The position numbers and the translations under genes were made by a program. Below the pieces are notes generated by a model, which saw nothing but the letters and a program-made list of their open reading frames with translations, did not search any database and was not told the DNA's origin. This document shows, piece by piece, positions 46,680 to 56,348 of a stretch of DNA of 64,000 nt (position 1 is its first letter; the number at the start of each line of letters is the position of its first letter). Source of the DNA: Komarekiella delphini-convector SJRDD-AB1 (GTDB taxonomy: Bacteria > Cyanobacteriota > Cyanobacteriia > Cyanobacteriales > Nostocaceae); NCBI RefSeq assembly GCF_014831675.1, contig NZ_VJXY01000001.1:365324-429323 (forward strand). The letters run 5' to 3'.

Positions 46680-46866
46680 TAATGAAGCGTGTAGGCTCTA
46701 TAAAAGAGTCTACATTGTTCAACTTTTATTCGATACTAGGTACTAAGAATTAGGGACTCTTAAGATTTGGTTAAAACCCCGCCTAACGTGAATCGGATTT
46801 CTTCCCCAGTACCCAATCCCTAGTACCCAGTACCCAGTCCTGCTTATAATTTGAGGGATAACTGCC

Positions 46867-48537
46867 GTGACAACCGTAGATGCGGTACTCAGTAAACACG
46901 ATAATGGTCTTGGATTTTCTGCCTGTTCTCATCACCAAAACCAAGTTTGGAAAGGTTCTTTAGAATCTATATCTTTTGAGCAATCAGCCATCAAAGAAAA
47001 ATTGATGGTATTAGATAAACCTTGCTACATCGTTAAAGTTGCCGGAAAAATTGGTGTCACTAACGAAGGATATTTATCTGCTGCTGAGAATGACACAACA
47101 TCACAAGTAGAACTGCTGACATTTGTACCACCAATTCGTATTCAACAATTAGGAGATCCCAATTTTATCTCCTTTCATGGCGTTAAATATGCCTATGTCA
47201 CTGGTGCAATGGCTGGTGGTATTGCTTCTGAAGAAATGGTCATTGCACTTGGAAAACAACAAATTTTAAGTTCCTTTGGCGCAGGTGGTTTAACTCCAGA
47301 CCGTTTAGAAGCGGCGATTAATCGCATTCAACAAGCTTTACCTCAAGGGCCCTATGCTTTTAATTTAATTCACAGTCCCAATGAACCCGCAATTGAACGG
47401 CGTGCGGTAGATTTATACCTCAAATATCAGGTAAGAACGGTAGAAGCTTCAGCATTTCTCGATTTGACTCCTAACATCGTCTACTACCGTGCTGCTGGAC
47501 TTGGTTTAAATGACGCCAATCAAATTGAAATCAAAAATAAAGTCATTGCCAAAATTTCTCGCCGAGAAGTAGCGACTAAATTTATCCAACCAGCACCAGC
47601 TAGAATCCTCAAAGAACTTGTTGAGCAAGGATTAATAACTGAGTTACAAGCAACTCTTGCAGCCAAAGTTCCGATGGCTGATGATATTACCGTCGAGGCT
47701 GATTCTGGTGGTCATACAGACAATCGTCCTTTAGTCTGTTTGTTGCCTTCTATTATTGCCTTGCGCGATGAAATTCAGGAAAAATATCATTACCAAACAC
47801 CCGTTAGAATTGGCGTAGCTGGAGGAATAGCTACACCGCAATCAGCTTTAGCAGCTTTTATGATGGGTGCGGCTTATATTATGACTGGCTCAATTAATCA
47901 GTCATGTATTGAATCTGGAGCTTGTGAACATACTAAAAAATTACTAGCTCAAGCAGAAATGGCTGATGTGATGATGGCTCCAGCCGCAGATATGTTTGAA
48001 ATGGGGGTAAAACTACAAGTCCTCAAACGGGGTACGATGTTCCCCATGCGAGCGCAGAAACTATTTGAATTATATCGAACTTATGACTCGATTGAAGATA
48101 TTCCTTTACCAGAAAGAGAGAAATTAGAAAAGCAAGTTTTTCGCAAAAGTATTGCTGAGGTATGGGAAGGTACTGCAACTTATTTGTCGCAAAAAAATCC
48201 TGAGAAACTAGGTAAAGCGGTCAATAATTCTAAGTTGAAAATGGCGCTAATTTTCCGCTGGTATTTAGGATTATCTTCTCGGTGGTCTAGTTCTGGTGAA
48301 AAAGGTCGAGAAGTCGATTATCAAATTTGGTGTGGCCCGGCAATGGGTAGTTTCAATGACTGGGTGCGTGGTTCTTATCTATCTGAACCCAAAAATCGTC
48401 GAGTCGTTGATGTTGCTGACCAAATTATGACTGGTGCAGTCTTTTTATACCGCATCCAAAGTTTAAAAATTCAAGGACTGCAAATACCTAATTATTACAG
48501 TCAGTATCACCCTCGTTCTACACTATTAGAGAGCTAA
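46867..48537 (+). CDS. PfaD-type enoyl reductase (FMN, trans-acting)
   Basis: Start GTG with GAGGGAT 8 bases upstream; 556 aa. The sequence VTGAMAGGIASEEMVIALG...LSSFGAGGLTPDRLEAAI, ADSGGHTDNRPLVCLLPSI and VAGGIATPQSALAAFMMGAAYIMTGSINQS is the 2-nitropropane dioxygenase-like FMN barrel of PfaD proteins, which act in trans as enoyl reductases for PUFA and related polyketide synthases. It would saturate the enoyl intermediates made by the dehydratase. It is separated from hglB by only 3 bases, so they are co-translated. Confidence 0.92.
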   Translation: MTTVDAVLSKHDNGLGFSACSHHQNQVWKGSLESISFEQSAIKEKLMVLDKPCYIVKVAGKIGVTNEGYLSAAENDTTSQVELLTFVPPIRIQQLGDPNFISFHGVKYAYVTGAMAGGIASEEMVIALGKQQILSSFGAGGLTPDRLEAAINRIQQALPQGPYAFNLIHSPNEPAIERRAVDLYLKYQVRTVEASAFLDLTPNIVYYRAAGLGLNDANQIEIKNKVIAKISRREVATKFIQPAPARILKELVEQGLITELQATLAAKVPMADDITVEADSGGHTDNRPLVCLLPSIIALRDEIQEKYHYQTPVRIGVAGGIATPQSALAAFMMGAAYIMTGSINQSCIESGACEHTKKLLAQAEMADVMMAPAADMFEMGVKLQVLKRGTMFPMRAQKLFELYRTYDSIEDIPLPEREKLEKQVFRKSIAEVWEGTATYLSQKNPEKLGKAVNNSKLKMALIFRWYLGLSSRWSSSGEKGREVDYQIWCGPAMGSFNDWVRGSYLSEPKNRRVVDVADQIMTGAVFLYRIQSLKIQGLQIPNYYSQYHPRSTLLES

Positions 48538-48540
48538 AAA

Positions 48541-50040
48541 ATGAGTATAAAACAGACTTGTACCGCAGCAGATATTCAAGTTTTCTTAGTATCTAACTTA
48601 GCTGCTTTACTAGAGTTAGAAACAGATGAAATAGATGTTAAAGAGCATTTAGAAAGCTATGGTTTGGATTCAGCCCAGGCGATGATTCTGGTGGGTAAAT
48701 TGGAGAAATTGTTGGGATTTCAACCTTCTCCACTTCTTCTGTGGCATTACCCAAATATTGAAGCTCTTTCGCAACGTTTAGCTGAAGAATTGCAAGAAAA
48801 GTCAGAGGTTCAAGATACAGGGAATGTCAACACTGCTACCCCTGTTCTAAATTTAAAAGCCGAAGCTGTTCTTGACCCTACTATTCATCCTGGCGCTGTA
48901 CCTAACGTGCTAGGTGAACCCAAGAAAATCTTTTTAACTGGAGGAACAGGCTTTTTAGGAGCTTTTCTAATCCAGGGACTATTACAAGAAACTAAGGCAG
49001 ATATATATTGCTTAGTACGTGCTGCTGATGCAGAAGAAGGTAAGAGCAAACTACAAAAGAACCTGCAACAATACGCAGTTTGGCAGGAACAGTTTAATTC
49101 CAGAATCATTCCTGTTGTCGGTGATTTATCTCAACCACTTTTAGGGATTGGCTCTGAACAGTTTCAAATCTTAGCTGCCAACATTGATACTATTTATCAT
49201 AGTGCTGCTTTGCTGAATTATGTTTATCCCTATTCAGCACTGAAAACTGCTAATGTTCTGGGAACTCAAGAAGTTTTACGATTAGCGTGTCTAACTAAAG
49301 TCAAGCCTGTACATTACGTTTCTAGTGTCGCTGTTTTTGAATCACCTGCTTATGCTGGTAAGATAGTTAAAGAACAGGATGAATTTAGTCATTGGGAAGG
49401 TATTTATCTGGGTTATTCTCAGACTAAATGGGTAGCTGAAAAGTTAGTCAAGATTGCTGGTGAACGAGGACTTCCTGTAACTATCTACAGACCGCCATTA
49501 ATTTCAGGTGATAGCCAAACAGGTATTTGTAACACCCATGACTTTATCAATCTAATGACCAAAGGCTGTCTACAAATGGGAAGTTTTCCCGATGTAGACT
49601 ATATGTTGGATATGTCTCCTGTAGACTATGTTAGCAAAGCCATCGTTTATCTATCAAAGCAAAAATCATCTATAGGCAAAGCTTTCCATTTACAACATCC
49701 TCAACCTATTTCCTTGAAGAACTTAGTTGAGTGGATACGCTCTTTTGGTTATCCAGTTGAAATGATTCCTTATGACCAATGGCAAGCAGAGTTAATTAAT
49801 AATGTGTCTTCTGTGGACAATCCTTTATATACCCTGCGACCTTTCTTATTGGAACGCTGGTCTGATGAACAACTGACCATTCCTGATTTGTATTTGCAAG
49901 CCAGAAGACCCCATATTAGCTGCCAAGATACTCTTCATGCACTAGCTGGTAGCTCTATTGTTTGTCCACCTATCGACTCTAAATTGTTGATGACTTATAC
50001 CGCGTATTTGATTCAAAGCGGCTTTTTGAATGTCGCATAA
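48541..50040 (+). CDS. hglB: HglB, ACP-thioester reductase
   Basis: The 499-aa protein has an N-terminal ACP ([20 protein letters not shown], phosphopantetheine Ser44) and a C-terminal NAD(P)H thioester reductase of the Lys2/CAR type. The reductase shows [18 protein letters not shown] near 131-148, the catalytic [10 protein letters not shown] (Y292, K296) and [13 protein letters not shown]. It releases the finished chain from the synthase as an aldehyde or alcohol, which HglT can then glycosylate. It is the last gene of the plus-strand hgl operon. Confidence 0.92.
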   Translation: MSIKQTCTAADIQVFLVSNLAALLELETDEIDVKEHLESYGLDSAQAMILVGKLEKLLGFQPSPLLLWHYPNIEALSQRLAEELQEKSEVQDTGNVNTATPVLNLKAEAVLDPTIHPGAVPNVLGEPKKIFLTGGTGFLGAFLIQGLLQETKADIYCLVRAADAEEGKSKLQKNLQQYAVWQEQFNSRIIPVVGDLSQPLLGIGSEQFQILAANIDTIYHSAALLNYVYPYSALKTANVLGTQEVLRLACLTKVKPVHYVSSVAVFESPAYAGKIVKEQDEFSHWEGIYLGYSQTKWVAEKLVKIAGERGLPVTIYRPPLISGDSQTGICNTHDFINLMTKGCLQMGSFPDVDYMLDMSPVDYVSKAIVYLSKQKSSIGKAFHLQHPQPISLKNLVEWIRSFGYPVEMIPYDQWQAELINNVSSVDNPLYTLRPFLLERWSDEQLTIPDLYLQARRPHISCQDTLHALAGSSIVCPPIDSKLLMTYTAYLIQSGFLNVA

Positions 50041-50098
50041 GTAAGTCTGCGGGAGACTCCGTTATCTCGTAGACAAAGAGGGATAGCCGCACGCCGTT

Positions 50099-50184
50099 AT
50101 ACCAATTTAAAAAAAGAATGTGACAGATAGACCATGTAGAGACGTTGCAATGCAACGTCTCTACCAAAGGATTTGTTGCAATCA
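50099..50184. repeat. Palindrome repeat family, copy 4
   Basis: ACCAATTTAAAAAAAGAATG, then TGACAGATAGACCAT, leads to the perfect palindrome at 50136-50164 and to CCAAAGGATTTGTTGCAATC. It is near-identical to copy 2 at 22989-23075. Confidence 0.88.
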
Positions 50185-50189
50185 TGCTC

Positions 50190-50224
50190 AAAAACTCTAC
50201 ACCACAAGTTGTGTAGAGTTTTTT
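50190..50224. terminator. Bidirectional terminator between hglB and the RND permease gene
   Basis: AAAAACTCTACAC-CACAAGTT-GTGTAGAGTTTTTT is a long A/T-flanked hairpin with T-runs on both strands, placed between convergent genes. It should end both transcripts. Confidence 0.85.
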
Positions 50225-50226
50225 AT

Positions 50227-53200
50227 TCAACGACGGCTTTCAACGTGAGTTTTTTCCTGGGAAATAGTCTTTGGCTTCTTAGAGTTATTAGATTGATTAG
50301 ATTTGCGGTTTTTCTTGAAGACGCGATCGCTCAATGTTTGAATTACGATATACAAAACTGGTACTACAAACAGAGTCAAGAAGGTAGCAACAAGCATCCC
50401 GCCAAATACTGTTGTACCAAGTGATTGTCGGCTACCTGCTCCTGCTCCCGTGGCAATTGCTAGCGGAAAAATCCCTAACAACGTAGAAATAGCAGTCATG
50501 AGAATTGGGCGCAAACGCTGTTGTGAGGCTTCAAGAGCAGCCTTGGTAATTGAATAACCGCGATCGCGCAACTGATTAGCAAATTCTACAATCAAAATCG
50601 CGTTTTTACTCGCCAATCCAATCAACATTACCAAACCAATTTGACAGTAAACATCGTTGGGCAAACCACGCAAGGATTGAGCCGCCAGCGCCCCCAAGAT
50701 AGCTAAGGGCACAGCTAGAAGAATAATAAAAGGATCGACGTAGTTCTCGTATTGGGCAGCCAAAACCAAGAAAACGAAAACAAGCCCAAGACTGAAAATG
50801 ATCGGTGCTTGACCGCCAGACTCCTGTTCTTCGGCAGAAATACCAGACCATTCATAACCTAAAGTCGGGGGCAAAATATCTTGGGCTAACTGCTCCATTA
50901 CCTGAATTGCTTCCCCAGAACTAGAACCCGAAGCTGCTGAGCCAGTGATTTCAATCGAGCGAAATAGATTATAGCGATTTATTGTTTGTGCTCCAGTAGT
51001 GGGAGTAATCTTTACTAAATTGCTCAGAGGAATCATCCTATCTTGTTCGTTGCGAACATATAGTTGACCGATATCATCAGGGTTAGCTCGGTACTGTGCA
51101 TCTGCTTGTACATAAACGCGGTAATTTCGCTGCTGTAACGTAAAGTCATTAACATATTGAGATCCCAACAGAGTTTGCAGTGTATTAAAGATATCTGCTA
51201 TGGGAACTTGTAACGCCTTAGCTTGGTTGCGATTCACTTCTACAAGCACCTGGGGCGTATTTGCTGAAAAAGTGGTGTAAACACTTTGCAGTCCAGGTGT
51301 TTGATTGGCTTTTGCAATTAATTGGTTTGCCACTTGAACTAAAGTATCAAGACCCACGTTTCCTTGGTCTTGTAGCTGAAATTGGAAACCACCAGTAGAG
51401 CCTAAACCCGGAATTGCTGGGGGATTACTTGGGAGGACTCTGGCTTCGGATATCGCTGACAGCCTTCCTCTTAAGTTATTGATAATTGCCTGTACTGACT
51501 GCTCTGCTCCAGTTCGGTCTTCCCAAGGGTTAAGAGAAGTAAAAACTACACCATTGTTAGCAGTATTACCAGAGAAACCAAAACCACCAATTGCAAAAGT
51601 ACTTCTGACTTCGGGCAATTTCAAGATTTCTTGTTCTACCTTAGCCATCACTTCATCGGTATATTCTAACGAGACCCCTGCTGGCCCTTGGATCAGGGTG
51701 ATAAAGTAGCCTTGGTCTTCTTCAGGTAAAAATGCTGTTGGGACGCTGATAAACAGCCAAGCTGTCAACCCTAAGCTGGCGACAAACACAGCCAGAATAA
51801 TGTATTTAATCTTGACTATCTGATTAAGAACTCGCTGATAACCTCGGCCCAACCAGTCAAGAAATCCATTAATGCGGTCAAAAATCCACCCCAACCAACC
51901 ACCAGGTTTTTCTCTTTGACGTAGTAACAAACCTGAGAGTGATGGAGTAATTGTCAACGCTAAAAAGGTAGAAATCGCAATAGAAAAGGCGATCGTCAAG
52001 GCAAACTGTTGATAAAGCGCTCCCGTCGTTCCTGGGAAAAAAGCAACTGGGACAAACACGGCCATGAGTACAAGTGAAGTTGCAATCACTGCGCCAAATA
52101 GCTCGTGCATTGCTGTGGAAGCAGCTTCACGCGGCTCCATGCCTTCTTCTTGGATGAGGCGCGAGATATCCTCAACCACAACGATCGCATCATCAACGAC
52201 CATCCCAGTTGCTAGGGTCAAACCGAACAATGTCAAGCTATTAATCGTGAACCCAAAAACTTTGATGAAAGCAAAAGTCCCAATCAAAGCAACTGGAATT
52301 GTCAGGGACGGGATAATTGTGGTGCGCCAGTCTTGCAAGAAGACAAAGATGATTAACACAACTAAAGCGATCGCGATCAATAAAGTCACGACCACTTCTG
52401 TAAGTGAAGCTTGCACAAACAAAGTTGTGTCAAACCCAATATCATATTTGATTCCTGGGGGGAAATTAAGAGCCAGCCTTTGCATTTCGGCTTTAGCCGC
52501 ATTCGCAACATCCAAAGCATTACTACCAGGTAGTTGATAAATTCCCAACCCTACAGCATCTTTGCCCCGAAATCGCAGGAAGGAATCGTAGTTTTCTGCT
52601 CCTAGTTCCACCCTACCAACATCTTTCAGCCTGACCAGCGTGCCATTTTCCCCTGTTTTGATAATAATATTCTCAAACTCTGTAACATCTTGCAGTTGGC
52701 TCTGGGCCTGCACGTCAAGTTGATATCTTTGCCCCTCTGGTGCTGGCTGCTGTCCGAGCCGCCCCGCGCCTACTTGTAAATTCTGTTCTTGGAGGGCTGC
52801 GGTTACATCCTCAGCAGTGAGACTGCGACTAGCAAGCTGGCTTGGCTCTAGCCACACACGCATCGAATACCTACGTTCGCCAAAAATAGTGACATCACCA
52901 ACGCCTTCTACACGTTTGAGAGCATCTACTAAATAGATGTCAGCGTAGTTACTTAAAAAGATGGTGTCATACTCGTTGTTGTCTGTATACAGACCAAAAC
53001 CCATGAGAATGGAGCTAGATCTTTTCGTAACAGTGACTCCTGTCTGCTGCACCACTTCTGGTAACTGAGCTTCGGCCGCAGACACGCGGTTTTGGACATC
53101 AACAGCGGCAATATCTTGGTTACGGTTCGCGTCAAATGTGACTGATATTGAACTACTACCAGAGTTACTACTACTCGAACTGATATACCTCTGACCGGGA

Positions 53201-53418
53201 ATACCATTAATTTCTCTTTCTAAAACAGTCGTAACGGTATTTTCGACAACCTCAGCATTCGCTCCCGTGTAGTTGGCACTAACGTTAACTTGGGGAGGAC
53301 TAATTTCAGGATATTGAGCAATTGATAGCGTGGGAATACTAATCGCTCCAACTAGCAAGATGAGTATGGTGCAGACGCTAGCAAAAACAGGTCGCTTAAT
53401 AAAGAAGTCAACAAACAT
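50227..53418 (-). CDS. RND efflux permease (AcrB/HAE1 family)
   Basis: The 1063-aa inner-membrane proton antiporter has an N-terminal helix (FFIKRPVFASVCTILILLVG), two periplasmic porter/docking loops and two six-helix blocks. TGMVVDDAIVVVEDISR carries the proton-relay Asp pair and IGLASKNAILIVEFANQ the relay Lys. The length and repeats are those of the hydrophobe/amphiphile exporters. It forms a tripartite pump with the adaptor gene upstream and a TolC-like pore encoded elsewhere. The pair lies between hglB and hetI, where Anabaena has no such genes as far as I recall. Confidence 0.93.
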   Translation of the reverse strand: MFVDFFIKRPVFASVCTILILLVGAISIPTLSIAQYPEISPPQVNVSANYTGANAEVVENTVTTVLEREINGIPGQRYISSSSSNSGSSSISVTFDANRNQDIAAVDVQNRVSAAEAQLPEVVQQTGVTVTKRSSSILMGFGLYTDNNEYDTIFLSNYADIYLVDALKRVEGVGDVTIFGERRYSMRVWLEPSQLASRSLTAEDVTAALQEQNLQVGAGRLGQQPAPEGQRYQLDVQAQSQLQDVTEFENIIIKTGENGTLVRLKDVGRVELGAENYDSFLRFRGKDAVGLGIYQLPGSNALDVANAAKAEMQRLALNFPPGIKYDIGFDTTLFVQASLTEVVVTLLIAIALVVLIIFVFLQDWRTTIIPSLTIPVALIGTFAFIKVFGFTINSLTLFGLTLATGMVVDDAIVVVEDISRLIQEEGMEPREAASTAMHELFGAVIATSLVLMAVFVPVAFFPGTTGALYQQFALTIAFSIAISTFLALTITPSLSGLLLRQREKPGGWLGWIFDRINGFLDWLGRGYQRVLNQIVKIKYIILAVFVASLGLTAWLFISVPTAFLPEEDQGYFITLIQGPAGVSLEYTDEVMAKVEQEILKLPEVRSTFAIGGFGFSGNTANNGVVFTSLNPWEDRTGAEQSVQAIINNLRGRLSAISEARVLPSNPPAIPGLGSTGGFQFQLQDQGNVGLDTLVQVANQLIAKANQTPGLQSVYTTFSANTPQVLVEVNRNQAKALQVPIADIFNTLQTLLGSQYVNDFTLQQRNYRVYVQADAQYRANPDDIGQLYVRNEQDRMIPLSNLVKITPTTGAQTINRYNLFRSIEITGSAASGSSSGEAIQVMEQLAQDILPPTLGYEWSGISAEEQESGGQAPIIFSLGLVFVFLVLAAQYENYVDPFIILLAVPLAILGALAAQSLRGLPNDVYCQIGLVMLIGLASKNAILIVEFANQLRDRGYSITKAALEASQQRLRPILMTAISTLLGIFPLAIATGAGAGSRQSLGTTVFGGMLVATFLTLFVVPVLYIVIQTLSDRVFKKNRKSNQSNNSKKPKTISQEKTHVESRR

Positions 53419-53750
53419 AAGTAGATTAGCAGTAGGACTATTGAATTTAGGACTTACGCAATAACTCTCTGAAAGAAACTCTTATTTCTTTGTGTCCTTT
53501 GTCTTGAGAAGTTCTGAGCGGAGGAAACCTCTCTTACAAAGTTCTGATCGGAGGAAACCTCCGCTCAGACTTTGCGCTCTGCTCAGACTTCTCGCTGCGT
53601 CCTTTGCAGTTATTTTTTCCTGATTCTGCGTAAGTCCTGGAATTTAAAAAGCAGCAGTCAGAAGTCAGAAAATTCTGTTTCCTGACTGCTGAATTCTGAC
53701 TTTTTCCTCACGAAAAACCGATTTTTGCAAGAAGTCTAATACTATTTACC
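53419..53750. other. Spacer with dispersed repeats
   Basis: It contains two partial copies of the AGTTCTGAnCGGAGGAAACC text (53508-53533 and 53537-53600) and a TTTCCTGACTGCTGAATTCT section (53680-53705). GGACTTACGCA at 53451-53461 pairs with TGCGTAAGTCC at 53627-53637, an 11-bp inverted pair that brackets the block and looks like the ends of an inserted element. Confidence 0.6.
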
Positions 53751-55163
53751 CTACGATTCTGGGGTAATAGGAGCATTATTTCTCAGGTTAAGCAAACCTG
53801 TGACGATGATTCTTTCTCCTGCTTTTAATCCTTCGAGTACTTGATAACTATTACCTTGGATGTTGCCTAGCTTAACTGGCTTTTGTCTAGCTACCAGTTG
53901 AGGTTTTTCTTGCTGAGTTTCTGCTTGTTCAGCTACATAAACAAAAGTTTGCCCTCCCACGCGAGAGATTGCCTCAGTTGGAATGAGAACCCCAGGACGC
54001 TCTTGCCAAATGACTCTTGCTTGCACGTATGAATTAGCCCGCAGTTGACCTTTAGTATTGTCAAATAGGGCTTTAATTAGTACAGATTGAGTTTCATCAG
54101 CAGTCTGAGGAGAAATGAAGAATACTTTACTAGTACCAACTACCTGATCCTGTGAGTTAATTAGCTCTACTGGAGTACCTTCACGCACTCTAGTAGCCTG
54201 CTGTAAGGGCAGAGAAATATTTACTTCTAAGGGTTGATTTTGAGTAATGGTTGTTAGTTGAGTAGAAGTATTAACAAAGTCTCCTAGCTTAACTGGAATA
54301 TTACCAACAGTTCCCGCAAAAGGTGCTTTCAATTGGAAGTACTGAAGTTGAACTTGTGCTTGCTTTGTATTCGCTTGTGCTTGCTGCACAGCTTTTTCAG
54401 CCTGGGCTACAACAGCTCGCTGAGCTTCAATCCGCTGATTGATCGCAGCAAGGCTGGAGTTAGCTGCTTGGAGTTGATTGAAATATTGATCTCTAGTATC
54501 TCGTGATACTGCTCCTTCTGTTGCTAGACGAGAGTATCTTTCGTATTGCTGTTGGCTTAATCTTGACTGAGATTGGTTGGAAACCCGCTCAGCTTCTAGA
54601 GAACTGAGTGTTGCTCTCGCATTTTTGACTTCAGCTTGTGCCGCTGCAATACTGGCACTAGCACTACTAACTGCTGCTTGTTGTTCATCAGGATTGATTT
54701 GAAGAATCGGCGTACCAGGTTTCACCTCATCCCCTGGTCTAACAAAAATCTGGGATACTCGACCCTGAATTTGAGGCACAAGAGTGACTGCTCGGCGTGA
54801 CTCTAAGTTGGCGACAAACTCCGAACTTTCTCTAATTGTTCCTGTCGCCACTGGAGATATTTTTACAGGTATCGCTTGTGTTTGACTTTGACCTGCTGGT
54901 GTTTGCGTTTGAGCATTGCTGTGCCACCAACGCCAACCAATACCTCCGCCAGCTAGCAGCGCGATCGCCCCTAAAACCAGCAGCCACTTCCGTTTTTTTG
55001 ATGATGAGTATTTTTGTTCAGATTCTTGCGAAGCATCAGTATTAACTTCATCTACCGTGTCAGTATCTTCCGATATAACTGCCACGTTAGAGCGCTGATC
55101 ATCGCTGTCATCTTTACCCGCTCTTATCTGCTTTGTTTCCTCGAAAGATTCTGAGTTTTTCAT
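53751..55163 (-). CDS. RND adaptor (membrane fusion protein, AcrA family)
   Basis: The 470-aa protein has an unusual ~55-residue charged cytoplasmic leader, one membrane helix (WLLVLGAIALLAGGGIGWRWW), a lipoyl/coiled-coil region (SQIFVRPGDEVKPGTPILQI, then a Gln/Ala-rich hairpin, then LKAPFAGTVGNIPVKLGDFV) and beta-barrel and MP domains ending in LEGLKAGERIIVTGLLNLR. It links the RND permease to the outer-membrane pore. It is co-oriented and upstream of the permease, with a 332-base repeat-containing gap between them. Confidence 0.92.
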   Translation of the reverse strand: MKNSESFEETKQIRAGKDDSDDQRSNVAVISEDTDTVDEVNTDASQESEQKYSSSKKRKWLLVLGAIALLAGGGIGWRWWHSNAQTQTPAGQSQTQAIPVKISPVATGTIRESSEFVANLESRRAVTLVPQIQGRVSQIFVRPGDEVKPGTPILQINPDEQQAAVSSASASIAAAQAEVKNARATLSSLEAERVSNQSQSRLSQQQYERYSRLATEGAVSRDTRDQYFNQLQAANSSLAAINQRIEAQRAVVAQAEKAVQQAQANTKQAQVQLQYFQLKAPFAGTVGNIPVKLGDFVNTSTQLTTITQNQPLEVNISLPLQQATRVREGTPVELINSQDQVVGTSKVFFISPQTADETQSVLIKALFDNTKGQLRANSYVQARVIWQERPGVLIPTEAISRVGGQTFVYVAEQAETQQEKPQLVARQKPVKLGNIQGNSYQVLEGLKAGERIIVTGLLNLRNNAPITPES

Positions 55164-55817
55164 AATGCGTAACTACCTAATTGGATAATCTCCTTTAAAC
55201 AGGAAAAATGAGCAATCAACAGATGCTTTTAATGACATTTTAATTTCACTTTATTTGTCCTCTCATAGAAAATCACTATAAACATCTAATGATTTATTAT
55301 TGTTAATTCATATCTCCTGAGATTTTTGTATAGGTGTTTGAGCTTGATGTTTAATTGTTTTAATATCTTATTAAAGCCTTTTTACTCGTAATTTGTAACT
55401 TCTCCTATAGGTAGATATTTTAAATTTTAATAACCTTTTCAATCTTACAAAGACATATCTGAGAAGTTATTAAATCAAGACAATCTTCTACTGAACACAA
55501 CTTTATTAAGCAGTGTTTGGTCAGGTAAATTAAGCAATACCCTTCAATACTCCTCAAATTAATTTTTTAACTTTTCTTGGTAAGTTAGCTGGTGTTTATA
55601 TACTAAATATCTTGCATCTAGCTTTTCGTCCATCAAGAAATAAATTCTTGGCTCATAACTCCAAGTCAGCTTTAACTGACTTAATATGTATTTCAGTCCG
55701 TTTTAGCGAACTTTGGCTATGAAGCCCTGAACTTTGGTTGAGGGTGTACTCACAGTTAAGTGCAAAATGTGACTACAAATTAATATGATACTATATAGAT
55801 ACATCAGTTTGATATAA
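55164..55817. other. Divergent promoter region, adaptor gene and padR
   Basis: The stretch is A/T-rich and non-coding between the divergent adaptor and PadR genes. It contains the candidate PadR operator at 55785-55804. No repeat of the families found elsewhere is recognisable. Confidence 0.5.
55785..55804. promoter_or_regulatory. PadR-type operator candidate
   Basis: ATGATACTATATAGATACAT has the form ATG-n3-CTATATAG-n3-CAT: the outer and inner blocks are symmetric and only three pairs break the palindrome. It lies 13 bases before the PadR start codon. PadR dimers bind A/T-rich ATGT/ACAT-flanked sites of this size. Confidence 0.5.
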
Positions 55818-56348
55818 ATGCTTGAGTTAGCAACTTTAGGTTTACTGCTACGTGAACCCCTACATGGATATCGCCTAAAGCAGCAAATAGAACTGTTCAT
55901 GAGCGGTTGCATCAGCGTCAACTACGGTGCGATTTACCCTCTGTTGAAGCGACTGGAAGAACAAGGAGCAATTTCTGTGTTAGTTGAGGGTGCAGATGGG
56001 GGTCAAACTCGTAAAGTTTACAGAATTACTGAGCTAGGGCGAGAGCGTTGGAAAAGAGAGATGCTAGAACACCCCCATGAAAGCTGGGTACACGCTCGTT
56101 CGCGCTTTATGATCAAGTTTTTCTTTTTTAGTTCTCTAGAACCCAAAGAACGGCTCAAGTTACTGGAACATCGTTTAATGGTTTGTCGGCTGCGCTTGGA
56201 AAGCCAAGAAATGGAACCACTCCCACCCGACCCCTATCAAACGGCGGCGTGGCAAAGGTATACAGCGTTTCTTCAAAGTGAAATACAGTGGCTAACCGAA
56301 CAACTTGCTAGAGAGCAAACATCGATTACGCAAACGGTAAGTGGATAG
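55818..56348 (+). CDS. PadR-family transcriptional regulator
   Basis: The 176-aa protein has the PadR winged helix (LELATLGLLLREPLHGYRLKQQIELF, then NYGAIYPLLKRLEEQGAI and the wing RKVYRITELGRERW) followed by a Vir-type helical dimerisation tail. It is divergent from the RND adaptor gene and probably represses the efflux pump, releasing DNA when a substrate binds. Confidence 0.9.
   Translation: MLELATLGLLLREPLHGYRLKQQIELFMSGCISVNYGAIYPLLKRLEEQGAISVLVEGADGGQTRKVYRITELGRERWKREMLEHPHESWVHARSRFMIKFFFFSSLEPKERLKLLEHRLMVCRLRLESQEMEPLPPDPYQTAAWQRYTAFLQSEIQWLTEQLAREQTSITQTVSG

Noticed and set aside
52064-52537. 157-codon plus-strand frame opposite the RND permease
   Set aside because: Antisense shadow of a strongly conserved membrane protein, with Ser/Thr/Lys-rich composition and no domain.
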